Shown here: one piece after another, positions 1-7,271 of the stretch | Layout of the letters: every line of letters starts with the position of its first letter | Position numbering within the stretch: position 1 is the first letter of the stretch | Assembly: GCA_039934635.1 (NCBI GenBank) | Contig: JBDTLT010000095.1 | Location: forward strand, 1 to 19,031 | Direction: 5' to 3' | Origin: DATLFA01 sp039934635 | Lineage (GTDB): Bacteria; Actinomycetota; Acidimicrobiia; Acidimicrobiales; WLNW01 | DNA length: 19,031 bases | Made by a program: the position numbers and the translations under genes | The notes under the pieces: model-generated | What the model saw: only the letters and a program-made list of their open reading frames with translations | What the model was told of the DNA's origin: nothing | Databases searched by the model: none

Positions 1-64
1 CGTCGCACAACTACACGCCGACGTCGACGCCTGCACCAAGTTGTTGCGCGACCGCGCGCGTTAG
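1..64 (+). CDS. 3' end of an unidentified gene (partial)
   Basis: An open frame runs from the left edge (first full codon at base 2) to a TAG at 62-64 and gives about 20 residues ending in KLLRDRAR. Its stop overlaps the last codon of the minus-strand kinase gene by 4 bases, a convergent arrangement that fits the compact layout elsewhere in the window. The fragment is too short to assign a family, and it could be a chance open frame. Confidence 0.4.
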   Translation, partial: VAQLHADVDACTKLLRDRAR

Positions 65-1434
65 GCGATCGGCGCGTAGTGGCGATCGGCGAGTGCGCCC
101 ATGGCGGGTCGCATCAACTGGGTGTCGCGGGCCGATTGCCGCAGGCAGTAGTGGAGCACCCGTTGCTCGTCGATCGCCGCCGCGTCGATGGTGTCACACA
201 GTTCCGCGCGCGCGGACTGCAGATCGCCACACCCATAACCGAGCAACTCGCTGAGATCGGCGAGCTCGGCATGGCGCGCCGCGGCACCTAGCCGATCGAC
301 CTCGCGCAAGTACTTGATGAGGCGGGCCATGCCTTTGGCCCGGCGTGACGCGAACCCGTCGGTGAGGTTGGGCACGATCAGATCGCGCAGCTCGTCGAGC
401 GCCACGTCGTAGACCCACGAATCGGTCGTGTCGCCGGTGTCGGGCAACGGCTCGGCCGCGAACTCGAGGCCTTCCGCCGCGATGAGCGCCTCGACCACCA
501 GGCGCAGATGCAGCGCGTAGTAGATCAGGTTGTTCGCGACCTCGCCGCGGCGGTCACGGACGAGGACACCGTTGCGGGTGCCGATGGCACAACGCGTTTG
601 CGCGAGCACGCGGAAGTAACGCAGCCGATCGAGATCGATGCGCCGGCCACTCGCCTGCTCGTAGTCGCGCAAACGATCGGGCATGTGCGTGAACCGTTCT
701 TGAAGGTCGCGCACATAGATCCACCCGAGGTCGTCGTGCAGATCGCCGAGGTGCGCCATCTCCCAATCGGTGACGGCGACGATCTCACCGTTGCGATACA
801 TGAAGTTGCCCGGCCCGGTGTCGCCTTGCACGATCACCACCGGCCACTCGTCGTCGGGCGGGAGGTGACGGCGCAACCACGACAACGCGAGCACGAGAAC
901 GGGCTCGGGTTCACCTTGATGGCGATACTGCTCATCCCAGATGTCGAGCTCGTCGATCACATGACGACTGACGCAATCGGGCACACCGAGCTCGGGCAAT
1001 TCGAGGCGGCGCGGATCGAGCCGGTGCAACTCGGCCAGCTGGCCCATGAACGCCGACGCCAAGGTCACTTGCTCGACCGGGTCGCTGATCTCGGCGAACC
1101 AGTTCTGACCTTCGAGGCGCTCGAGCAAGAATGCTTCTCGAGTCGGATGCAGCGCAACGAGACCCGCCACTTTGACCGGCGTCGGGGCGAGCACGCGATA
1201 GACGGCGGCCTCGCGCCGCAGTGTGTAGATGCCCTGTGATTGCGGCCCGAACCCCGTGTCCATGCGCAACCACAACGCGGTGATCGTGCCGTCCGGTTGC
1301 ACCGCGTCGACGGCGAAGCCGGCCCGTGACGCGCCGGCGCTGCGCCGTTCGATGCGCAACGTCACCGCGCCGGTGACATCGCGGATCCAGTCGAGCATGC
1401 CCGGGTCGAGCCCGGCATCGTCGGCCACGGTCAC
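61..1434 (-). CDS. APH-fold phosphotransferase family protein
   Basis: Predicted small-molecule kinase of the aminoglycoside phosphotransferase/choline kinase fold, about 457 residues. The catalytic loop reads QGDTGPGN (Asp near residue 205, Asn near 210), followed by the metal-binding TDWE (Asp near 223). Gln stands where most members have His in the HGD motif, which I believe is common in the branch related to ACAD10/ACAD11 kinases. The N-lobe with its RREAAVYRVL helix precedes this, and about 130 further helical residues follow. I chose the GTG at 1434 because it forms a GTGA 4-base overlap with the upstream stop; an ATG at 1473 would overlap by 43 bases. It is the last gene of the four-gene minus-strand operon. 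Substrate unknown: the context suggests phosphorylation of a hydroxylated metabolite rather than drug resistance. Confidence 0.85.
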   Translation of the reverse strand: MTVADDAGLDPGMLDWIRDVTGAVTLRIERRSAGASRAGFAVDAVQPDGTITALWLRMDTGFGPQSQGIYTLRREAAVYRVLAPTPVKVAGLVALHPTREAFLLERLEGQNWFAEISDPVEQVTLASAFMGQLAELHRLDPRRLELPELGVPDCVSRHVIDELDIWDEQYRHQGEPEPVLVLALSWLRRHLPPDDEWPVVIVQGDTGPGNFMYRNGEIVAVTDWEMAHLGDLHDDLGWIYVRDLQERFTHMPDRLRDYEQASGRRIDLDRLRYFRVLAQTRCAIGTRNGVLVRDRRGEVANNLIYYALHLRLVVEALIAAEGLEFAAEPLPDTGDTTDSWVYDVALDELRDLIVPNLTDGFASRRAKGMARLIKYLREVDRLGAAARHAELADLSELLGYGCGDLQSARAELCDTIDAAAIDEQRVLHYCLRQSARDTQLMRPAMGALADRHYAPIA

Positions 1435-2369
1435 CGGATCAGTGCACCGATCTCGCTGGCGTAGGCCCGCCATTTACGGGGGTGCCAGATGTCCTGGTCT
1501 TCGCCCCACGCAACCGCACCGTCGTAATCCCAACGGGCGAGGCTGTTCCAGCAGAACATGTCGGGATATGCCGTGAAGACTTGGCGACTGACCGCCGTGC
1601 CGAGCGCCTCGAGTGGGCGTCCTCGTTCGTCGACCGCCTCGATGCGGATCTCTGCCGGTCGACCGCCCGCATCGCGCGTCACCGTGCGGGTGCCGGTGGC
1701 CAGCCGGGACCACTGCCCGTCGCGCATGAGATAACCACCGATGATGCCGTCGTGTCCCTTGCGGTCGATGGAGATCGCGAGGAACGAACTGTCCGGGCCG
1801 ACGGTGGCGTGGCAGTAGCCGAGCTTGGGTTGGCGGCGCGGCGCACGGATGCCCCACGACCGATCGCGCATGGCGATGCAGTCGACGTCGATCGATTCGC
1901 CGTGGAGCACGAACTTGCCGGCGACGCGGCCCGGCTGATCGATGTGATTGCCGTGGTTGAACGGCGGCGTCTTGCGCGAGAGCATCGGCTGCATCAACGC
2001 GTCGTAGGTGAGATCGAACTCGACGTCGTCGTTCTTGTAGCCGAAGCGGAACTTGCGTCCGTGTTCTTCGCAGCGCAACGTCATCCCGCCGAGCACGTCG
2101 AGATCACGCAGATCGACGTGTTCGGGCATCGGCTGATGCCAGTGCCAATCGAACACGGGGATCTCCCACGGCAGCACGGCGGTGTGATCGAAGACGAGCA
2201 CGCCGCCGAAGTTGACGCCGATGTTCGGCCGAAAGACCGTGTACCAGTAGCCGAGCAGGTTGCGCTCCGGCACCATCCATGAAAACCACACGGTTTCGGT
2301 CCACCACGGGTCGTCGGACTCGGGCGGATGGAACATGTCGTCTTCGGGAACCAGCCCCCACTCATCCAT
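1431..2369 (-). CDS. Lipocalin-like DUF7064/DUF7065 family protein
   Basis: About 312 residues without a signal peptide or membrane segment. It is rich in Trp, Tyr and Phe in alternating beta-strand patterns. It carries HIDQPGRV (near residues 142-149) and MRDRSWG (near 167-173), which I recognise from the actinobacterial DUF7064/DUF7065 proteins. These are distantly related to the AttH/CrtC (carotenoid hydratase) lipocalin-like fold. No activity is established from the sequence; a role in binding or modifying a hydrophobic substrate is inference. The ATG at 2369 overlaps the oxidoreductase stop as ATGGATGA (8 bases). A GTG at 2375 is an alternative start. Its stop overlaps the kinase start by 4 bases, so the three genes are probably translated together. 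Confidence 0.75.
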   Translation of the reverse strand: MDEWGLVPEDDMFHPPESDDPWWTETVWFSWMVPERNLLGYWYTVFRPNIGVNFGGVLVFDHTAVLPWEIPVFDWHWHQPMPEHVDLRDLDVLGGMTLRCEEHGRKFRFGYKNDDVEFDLTYDALMQPMLSRKTPPFNHGNHIDQPGRVAGKFVLHGESIDVDCIAMRDRSWGIRAPRRQPKLGYCHATVGPDSSFLAISIDRKGHDGIIGGYLMRDGQWSRLATGTRTVTRDAGGRPAEIRIEAVDERGRPLEALGTAVSRQVFTAYPDMFCWNSLARWDYDGAVAWGEDQDIWHPRKWRAYASEIGALIR

Positions 2370-3543
2370 GCGCACGCTCGGTCCACATCGTCGTGAGCGG
2401 CGGCGGCTCTTTGTCCCACATCTGATATTTCGGTTTGGCCGTGGCCCGGTACTTGTCGGTGAGATGCACGGGATCCTTGTCGAACTCGGGAATCACATAC
2501 TTGCCGAAGGTCTCGATCATCTCGAGCGCTTCTTCGTGACTGACGTCATTGGGCACGCCAAAACCGAGTTGGTCGATGCCAGCTTTGACGTAGGGCTGTA
2601 GCTGTTCGCAGATCTCTTCGGGCGTGCCCACGAGGCCGTAGCCGAGCTGCAGCATCTCGTCGATGCCCTCGGCCGGGATACCGATCGGCGGGTTGGGCCA
2701 GCGCGCCGCGAGTGGGTTACGGGGGAACGTGTCGTGATAGAGCGTCACCAACGTGATGATGTAGCTCGGGTTGGAGGCTTGCTTGCGCGCCTTGTCGCGG
2801 TCGAGCGAGCACCGCACACCCGACGTGATCATCACGTTGTCGTTCTTGAACTGACCGACGGGATCGCTGCAGTCGGAAACCGCTTGCTTGTAGCTGTCGA
2901 GCAGCGGACCCATGTCCTTGATCGACGAGAACGTGAAGCCCAGCGCGCCGATACCCAGCTCGCCGGCGTCTTTCCACGTGCTCGGGCTACCGACCGCGCG
3001 CCAGATCGCCGGATGACCCTGACCGTTTGGCTTGGGCAGGATGTCGTGCGGCGTGTCGAGCTGAAAGTGCTTGCCTTGGAAGGTGTAGTCCTTTTGCTCC
3101 CACATGCGCACGATCTCGGGCAGCACCTCGTAGTACTCGCTCTTGGTCGACGACGGGTCGTGGATGTTGAACGTGGCGACCTCGTGGCTGCCCGCTCCGC
3201 GACCGGTGCCGAACTCGAAGCGGCGATTGCTCAGATGGTCGAGCATCGCGACCTTCTCGGCGGTGCGCACCGGATGATTGACGCGCGGCGACAGATTGAA
3301 GATGCCCGAACCGATGTGAATGCGTTCGGTGGACGCGGCGAGATAACCGGCGACGGCTTCGTTCGCGGACAAGTGCGAATACTCAGGGAGCGCATGGTGC
3401 TCGGACAACCACACGTACTTCCAGTTGTGCTTGTCCGCAGCCTTGACCAACTCCATTTCCTTCATGAGGAACTCGTGTTCCTTCACCGGGTTGTGTGCAT
3501 CGGGACCAGGCATGTAGCCCTGGATGAAGATGCTGAATTCCAT
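2362..3543 (-). CDS. LLM-class flavin-dependent oxidoreductase
   Basis: Bacterial luciferase-like monooxygenase of about 393 residues, a typical length for the single-component (beta/alpha)8 barrel family that uses reduced FMN or F420. Diagnostic stretches are the N-terminal WLSEHHALPEYSH, then GSGIFNLSPRVNHPVRTAEK, FEFGTGRGAG (phosphate-binding region) and the C-terminal VGTPEEICEQL. The ATG at 3543 has a good Shine-Dalgarno AGGAAGG (3557-3551) seven bases upstream. It is the second gene of the operon, 55 bases after the alcohol dehydrogenase, and it overlaps the lipocalin-like gene by 8 bases. Substrate unknown; family members oxidise alkanes, terpenoids, aldehydes or xenobiotics. Whether it uses FMN or F420 cannot be decided here. 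Confidence 0.9.
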   Translation of the reverse strand: MEFSIFIQGYMPGPDAHNPVKEHEFLMKEMELVKAADKHNWKYVWLSEHHALPEYSHLSANEAVAGYLAASTERIHIGSGIFNLSPRVNHPVRTAEKVAMLDHLSNRRFEFGTGRGAGSHEVATFNIHDPSSTKSEYYEVLPEIVRMWEQKDYTFQGKHFQLDTPHDILPKPNGQGHPAIWRAVGSPSTWKDAGELGIGALGFTFSSIKDMGPLLDSYKQAVSDCSDPVGQFKNDNVMITSGVRCSLDRDKARKQASNPSYIITLVTLYHDTFPRNPLAARWPNPPIGIPAEGIDEMLQLGYGLVGTPEEICEQLQPYVKAGIDQLGFGVPNDVSHEEALEMIETFGKYVIPEFDKDPVHLTDKYRATAKPKYQMWDKEPPPLTTMWTERAHG

Positions 3544-3598
3544 GGTCTCGCCTTCCTCGCTGGTACTTTTTCGTTCTCGTCCTCGGGACGCTTGCCAA

Positions 3599-4693
3599 CT
3601 ACAACCGCAGTGCGGCGAAGGGCGGCGCGGGCTCGTCGCGTTCGCCGGCGAGCACTGCCAACAACTCGGACATCTCTTCGAGTGAAGCCGTACGCGCGGG
3701 CACGGTGGCGAACGGGTAGCGACCCGACCCCAACAGCTCGACGGCGGCGTTGAACTCGGCCATATCGGTGCCCCGCGCGCCGACGATGTGCAGTTCCTTC
3801 AACACGATCACGTCGGGTCGAAAGCCCGGCACGTCGGCCTCACCGTGGATGCCGGCCACACAGACCGTGCCGCGATCGCGGGCGAGATCGAGTGCTTGCA
3901 CGAACGCCGCGGGGGCCATGGCCGTGACATCGACGACGACGTCGGCGAGCGAACCGGCCCGCTCGAGCAACGCCGCGACCGGATCCTCGACGGCGACGTC
4001 GACCACGAGATCGATGCCGAAGCGCCGGGCCAAGTCGAGGCGCGCTGCGTCGCGCTCGCCCCGCCCGGTCAACATCACGAACTTGGCGCCCGCGTCGCGC
4101 GCCGCGACGGCGGCCGACAACCCGCGAATGCCCGGGCCGAGCACCGCGACGACATCGCCGGGTTTGGTCTTGGGCACGACCGCGCCCCAACGAATGCCGT
4201 TGGCCACCGCGTTGAACATGGCCGCGACGACCGGATCGAGATGCGCCGGAATACGCACGATCTGGCTGTCGGGCGAGAGGTACTGGTATTCGCCGTAGCC
4301 GCCCCAGATCGACGGCGCCGTGTGCACCGAGATCGAGCCGTAAGTGTCACCTCGATGCCGCTCGCAGCCACGAGGATCGCCCGACCGGCACGTCGCGCAG
4401 TCACCGCACGCCTGGCGTGGTGCCACCCCGACCCGGTCGCCTGCGGCGACACCCCAGCGGGCCGCGGCGACGGGCCCGATCTCTTCGATGATGCCCACCG
4501 CCTCGTGGCCGGGCACGAGCGGGAGGAATTTTTGCATCTCACCCGACCACATCTCGTGGTCGGTGCCACACAGCCCGCAGGCCTCGATGCGGAGCAGGGC
4601 ATCGTCTTCGCCCACCACAGGTCGGGGAAAAGACCTGACCACCAGCTCTCTCGGTGCCTCGAGCACCAACGCTCGGACCTGATCGTTGCTCAT
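3599..4693 (-). CDS. Zinc-dependent alcohol dehydrogenase (MDR family)
   Basis: NAD(P)-dependent medium-chain dehydrogenase of about 364 residues. Catalytic zinc ligands are visible as CGTD (Cys42) and GHE (His63-Glu64). The structural zinc loop has Cys96, Cys99, Cys102 and Cys110 in the usual C-x2-C-x2-C-x7-C spacing. A Rossmann nucleotide loop GPGIRG lies at 186-191. I chose the ATG at 4693, preceded by GAGGGGG as Shine-Dalgarno. The same frame stays open far upstream, but that stretch is Gly/Arg-rich, overlaps the divergent lipoprotein gene and is not credible coding sequence. It is the first gene of the minus-strand operon and probably interconverts an alcohol and a carbonyl in the same pathway as the following monooxygenase. 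The exact substrate is not predictable. Confidence 0.9.
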   Translation of the reverse strand: MSNDQVRALVLEAPRELVVRSFPRPVVGEDDALLRIEACGLCGTDHEMWSGEMQKFLPLVPGHEAVGIIEEIGPVAAARWGVAAGDRVGVAPRQACGDCATCRSGDPRGCERHRGDTYGSISVHTAPSIWGGYGEYQYLSPDSQIVRIPAHLDPVVAAMFNAVANGIRWGAVVPKTKPGDVVAVLGPGIRGLSAAVAARDAGAKFVMLTGRGERDAARLDLARRFGIDLVVDVAVEDPVAALLERAGSLADVVVDVTAMAPAAFVQALDLARDRGTVCVAGIHGEADVPGFRPDVIVLKELHIVGARGTDMAEFNAAVELLGSGRYPFATVPARTASLEEMSELLAVLAGERDEPAPPFAALRL

Positions 4694-4779
4694 GGGCGCC
4701 CCCTCGAGAATCTTCCCCGACTGGTCGCCGGAACGCACAGTTGTACCCGCACTGACAGGCCCGAGGGGGCTACCGCCGC

Positions 4780-4785
4780 TAGCGT
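4780..4785 (+). promoter_or_regulatory. -10 box TAGCGT for a leaderless lipoprotein transcript
   Basis: TAGCGT lies 7 bases upstream of the GTG at 4793, so transcription would begin at or next to the start codon. No Shine-Dalgarno is present. The 12-mer CCGCTAGCGTGG around it recurs exactly at 10559-10570 in front of another GTG gene. No convincing -35 was seen. Confidence 0.55.
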
Positions 4786-4792
4786 GGCGGGT

Positions 4793-5500
4793 GTGAACAA
4801 CCGGGGTTGCCCCCGCACCCGCTCTGGTCGCTCTGCTCGCCGACGGCGCCAGGTGCACTGGGTCGCCGCGGCAGGACTCGTATTCGCCGGCGCGTGCGGC
4901 GACGACCGACCCACACTGACGCCCGCCAGTTCGACGAGCATCGTGAGCACCGCCACGACCGCCGCCACGACCACCACCTTGGCGCCCGCCACCACCGCGT
5001 CCCCGTCGGGGCCGACGACGAGCCTCGGCGCGGCCCCACCCGAACTCGACATGCCCAAGCTCACCGATTCCTCGTCGGTCACGACCGCGGGCATCGGGCC
5101 GCTCACGTTCGGGATGACCGTGGCGCTGGCCCAACCGGCCATCGGTACCCGTTTGCTCACCGAGAGCGGCCGCGCACCGGTGGGCGAGTGCTACTACGTG
5201 AAGCCCGAACGCGGCCCGGTGGGCCTGTTCATGATGGTTTCAAAGAGCACGATCGAACGCATCGACATCAAGTCGGGCAACGTCAAGACGCGGTCGGGGC
5301 TCGGCATCGGCACGACGCTCGAGCAATTGAAGACCGCGCTCAAAGAGCAGTTGCAGATCAATGGCAACACCGCAGTGTTCGTGCCGACCTCGGCCAACGA
5401 TGCGAACTATCGCGTGATTTTCGAAACCGACGGTACGACGGTGACGAGCTATCGCGCGGGCAAGGTTCCCGAGGTCACCAACGCCGCCGGTTGCGGCTGA
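4793..5500 (+). CDS. Predicted lipoprotein with Ser/Thr-rich linker
   Basis: About 235 residues. The N-terminus is rich in arginine, followed by the hydrophobic VAAAGLVFAGAC. Cys35 would be the lipidated residue; the lipobox is slightly off consensus because Ala replaces Leu/Val at -3. A linker of Thr, Ser, Ala and Pro (about 40-85) leads to a compact C-terminal domain beginning GIGPLTFGMT, containing GECYYV and TRSGLGIGTTLEQL, and ending in a second Cys near the C-terminus. Similar GxGPLxxGM domains occur in secreted actinobacterial proteins of unknown role. The GTG start is supported by the -10 box 7 bases upstream. The gene is divergent from the alcohol dehydrogenase (99 bases between starts) and convergent with the second lipoprotein gene. 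Function unknown; location outside the membrane is inferred. Confidence 0.8.
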   Translation: MNNRGCPRTRSGRSARRRRQVHWVAAAGLVFAGACGDDRPTLTPASSTSIVSTATTAATTTTLAPATTASPSGPTTSLGAAPPELDMPKLTDSSSVTTAGIGPLTFGMTVALAQPAIGTRLLTESGRAPVGECYYVKPERGPVGLFMMVSKSTIERIDIKSGNVKTRSGLGIGTTLEQLKTALKEQLQINGNTAVFVPTSANDANYRVIFETDGTTVTSYRAGKVPEVTNAAGCG

Positions 5501-5511
5501 CGCTCGTCAGC
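5496..5511. terminator. Hairpin spanning both stop codons of convergent genes
   Basis: GCTGAC, loop GCTC, GTCAGC: a perfect 6-bp stem with a 4-base loop. It contains the TGA of the plus gene (5498-5500) and the TGA of the minus gene (5509-5507). There is no T-run, so a bidirectional intrinsic terminator is possible but unproven. Three bases of each arm are expected simply because both stops are TGA. Confidence 0.4.
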
Positions 5512-6019
5512 GCGAACCGAGGGTCGGCGCGACCTCATCCCTCGTCGACGAACATTCGACGACCACCGAACCGACGCCAACCGACGCACCGTCGGCAGAA
5601 CCGAGATCGATGTCGCGCACGAACGTGATGCCATCACCGACAAGCCGGTCACCGTCGCGTTGAATCGTGAGCGGAACCTTGGCATCGGCTTCGTAGATGT
5701 ACTCGTCGTCGCCGAACATCAAGCCGACGTACGCACTCGCGGGGCCGTGGATCAATCCCTTGACCGCCTTGCCCGTGGCGGCATCGGTGCCGACGCCGAC
5801 TGCGGTCAGATCATCGCCCACCGAGAAACACGCAACGTCGAGTGCGTAGGTGATATCACCGACGATCAGCGTCGCCGACGAATCGACCACACTGGCGGCA
5901 TCGAGCGTCGCCCGCGTGCCAGCGGAACAGCCGGCAACGACAAGTGCCGGCACAATCAATGCAGGCACCATCAGCGTGGGCACAAGTCGAGGGAAATATC
6001 GGCGGTAAAAAGCAAGCAT
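5507..6019 (-). CDS. Predicted lipoprotein, LpqH-like layout
   Basis: About 170 residues. A textbook lipoprotein signal: MLAFYRRYFPR, a hydrophobic stretch, then lipobox VVAGC with the lipidated Cys31. The mature domain is beta-rich, with Cys64 near its start and Cys156 near its end, positioned as in the disulphide-bonded 19-kDa LpqH-type antigens. That resemblance is one of layout, not clear homology. I prefer the ATG at 6019; a GTG at 6043 in the same frame would add eight residues. No clear ribosome site precedes either. The ATG lies in the 3' arm of a perfect 14-bp hairpin, so start accessibility may be controlled. It is the last of the minus-strand group, 153 bases after the MscS-like gene, and probably has its own control. 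Confidence 0.75.
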   Translation of the reverse strand: MLAFYRRYFPRLVPTLMVPALIVPALVVAGCSAGTRATLDAASVVDSSATLIVGDITYALDVACFSVGDDLTAVGVGTDAATGKAVKGLIHGPASAYVGLMFGDDEYIYEADAKVPLTIQRDGDRLVGDGITFVRDIDLGSADGASVGVGSVVVECSSTRDEVAPTLGSR

Positions 6020-6049
6020 CGTGGTCGTCCCAGCTACGACCACGATGCT
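6015..6049 (-). promoter_or_regulatory. 14-bp perfect inverted repeat over the lipoprotein start
   Basis: Left arm 6015-6028 (AGCATCGTGGTCGT), 7-base loop, right arm 6036-6049, with all 14 pairs matched. Read on the minus strand, the hairpin is followed three bases later by TTTTT (6010-6006), the form of an intrinsic terminator. The lipoprotein ATG (6019-6017) is inside the 3' arm and the T-run encodes its third to fifth residues. It could be a terminator for the upstream operon, a translation-blocking hairpin, an attenuator, or a protein-binding operator. Confidence 0.65.
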
Positions 6050-6172
6050 CGGAATCGATGCGGGAGTCCAGTCCGATCGACTTGTTTGGTGGCACTTGCC
6101 GCTGGTTCCGTTGGCGTGCCGCCTGTAACTGAATAACGCGCCAGGTCGGCAGAAGTCGCGAAATTTCTCCGA
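6050..6172. other. Intergenic region upstream of the lipoprotein hairpin
   Basis: Between the MscS-like stop and the hairpin there is no credible open frame. On the minus strand I see no clear TAnnnT box at leaderless spacing to either possible lipoprotein start. A promoter may still be present, but I cannot place it. Confidence 0.5.
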
Positions 6173-6964
6173 TCAGGGGCTATTTGGGTCGTTTGGCCTA
6201 CTGAATCGGGTGCGGGGCAACTCGGTGAAGACCGTCGAGTTGGTGATGTGCACCGATGAGCCGTCCTCGACGCGCACTTCGACCGACGCGGGATGCAACG
6301 CGACGATCTGACCGACCACTTCGCCGACTTCGAGGTGATCGCCCACTTGTAAGAAGCGATGCAGATAGCGGCCGAATGCGAGTTCGCGACCGAGGTCACG
6401 TCCGCCGAACCCGACCAACAGTGCGAACGCCAATGCCAACGCGAACAGCACCGCACCGATCATGATGTTCAAAACGGCGGTGTCCACGCCGAGCTGACGC
6501 AGCGACAAGACCGCCGACGTCACCGTCACGACGAACCGCAGCGCCTCGGCCAGTTGATGGCGCAACCGCGACGACGTGCGCGAGAACGACCGCAACGTGT
6601 ACGCGTGCAATGCGTGACCGAGCGCCCGACCGAAGATGAGGATCAAACCGGCCGCGAGCACGTGCGGCGAGTACGACAGCAGCTTCGCCGGGAATGGGCG
6701 TAGCGAATCACGACTCGTCACGCCCACCGCGACGATCACGCCGATCGCCGCGAAGAACACGAAGACGAAGATCGACGCCGCGCGCGCCGCGTCGGTGACT
6801 TCGGTGCGGTCCTCACGACCCTTGAGAATGATCCCGCGCGCGAGCGCCGCGCCGATCAGACCCGACAGCAGCCCGATGATCACCGCGCCCGTCGCGAACA
6901 ACCAGGGGTTGAGCTCTGATGCCAAGATCAGCGCCGGCAATGGGAACGCGAGTAACTCACTCAT
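6173..6964 (-). CDS. MscS-like mechanosensitive channel family membrane protein
   Basis: About 263 residues. Hydrophobic segments lie near 20-44, 62-83, 93-116, 141-157 and 163-187, the last rich in Gly, Ala and Leu as in MscS pore helices (IGAVLFALALAFALLVGFGGRDLG). A small beta domain follows (about 205-245: QVGDHLEVGEVVGQIVALHP ending THITNS-like), matching the MscS middle domain; the large C-terminal cytoplasmic vestibule is absent. The ATG at 6964 has a perfect AGGAGG six bases upstream and overlaps the anti-sigma stop as ATGAGTGA. A longer frame upstream is an artefact that overlaps the anti-sigma gene. Expected in the cytoplasmic membrane. Co-transcription with an ECF sigma/anti-sigma pair suggests a role in envelope or osmotic stress, which is inference. 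Confidence 0.8.
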   Translation of the reverse strand: MSELLAFPLPALILASELNPWLFATGAVIIGLLSGLIGAALARGIILKGREDRTEVTDAARAASIFVFVFFAAIGVIVAVGVTSRDSLRPFPAKLLSYSPHVLAAGLILIFGRALGHALHAYTLRSFSRTSSRLRHQLAEALRFVVTVTSAVLSLRQLGVDTAVLNIMIGAVLFALALAFALLVGFGGRDLGRELAFGRYLHRFLQVGDHLEVGEVVGQIVALHPASVEVRVEDGSSVHITNSTVFTELPRTRFSRPNDPNSP

Positions 6965-7271
6965 CGGAGTCCTCCTCGATATCGAGGATGGTCTTCGTCG
7001 CCGACCATCCCACAGTGAATAGATCCAAGAACGCCGTGAACGCTGCTTCGTTGCGCAGCCGGCTCTCGACTTGACGCGCCGTACGGAATTCGACGTCGGT
7101 CGGTGCGGCGAGCGCGTCGGTGAGCTCCGCCACCAACGAATCGCCGAGGTCGGACAGTTCTTCCAAGAGCGCCATGCAGCGCTCGCAAGTGTCGATGTGT
7201 TTGCCGACGCGGGTGGGCTCACCGCTCTCGAGCCACGCTTGCAGTTGTTGTTGCGAAGGATGTCGTCTCAT
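6957..7271 (-). CDS. Zinc-binding anti-sigma factor (soluble ZAS type)
   Basis: About 104 residues. The N-terminal zinc-finger anti-sigma motif reads H-x3-C-x2-C (His25, Cys29, Cys32 in HIDTCERC). The rest is helical and acidic, with no convincing membrane helix, so this is a cytoplasmic member rather than a membrane-anchored one. The family holds its partner ECF sigma factor inactive, sometimes releasing it on thiol oxidation or zinc loss. I chose the ATG at 7271: it overlaps the sigma stop as ATGA, and GGAGG (7283-7279) is seven bases upstream. An ATG at 7277 has that same GGAGG only one base away. It sits between the sigma factor and the MscS-like gene with overlaps on both sides, so the three are one transcript. 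Confidence 0.85.
   Translation of the reverse strand: MRRHPSQQQLQAWLESGEPTRVGKHIDTCERCMALLEELSDLGDSLVAELTDALAAPTDVEFRTARQVESRLRNEAAFTAFLDLFTVGWSATKTILDIEEDSDE
6971..6976 (-). promoter_or_regulatory. Shine-Dalgarno AGGAGG deciding the MscS-like start
   Basis: A full AGGAGG six bases before the ATG at 6964, inside the 3' end of the anti-sigma gene. It settles the short 263-residue form over the longer open frame. Confidence 0.8.

Noticed and set aside
209..1120. Gln in place of His in the kinase catalytic loop as a sign of an inactive enzyme
   Set aside because: The catalytic Asp, Asn and second Asp are intact, and this branch of the family often has Gln there, so it is not evidence of loss.
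508..3753. Several long plus-strand open frames opposite the four-gene operon (508-1239, 1482-2282, 2734-3753)
   Set aside because: All are antisense shadows of genes with clear motifs, favoured by high GC, and show no recognisable domain.
3788..4792. Long plus-strand open frame running into the lipoprotein gene
   Set aside because: It lies opposite the alcohol dehydrogenase, whose zinc motifs are certain, and reads as Arg/His/Asp-rich shadow sequence. Only the part from 4793 looks like a protein.
6965..7222. N-terminal extension of the MscS-like protein to 349 residues
   Set aside because: It overlaps the whole anti-sigma gene and is Ser/Arg-rich. The ATG at 6964 has a perfect AGGAGG.
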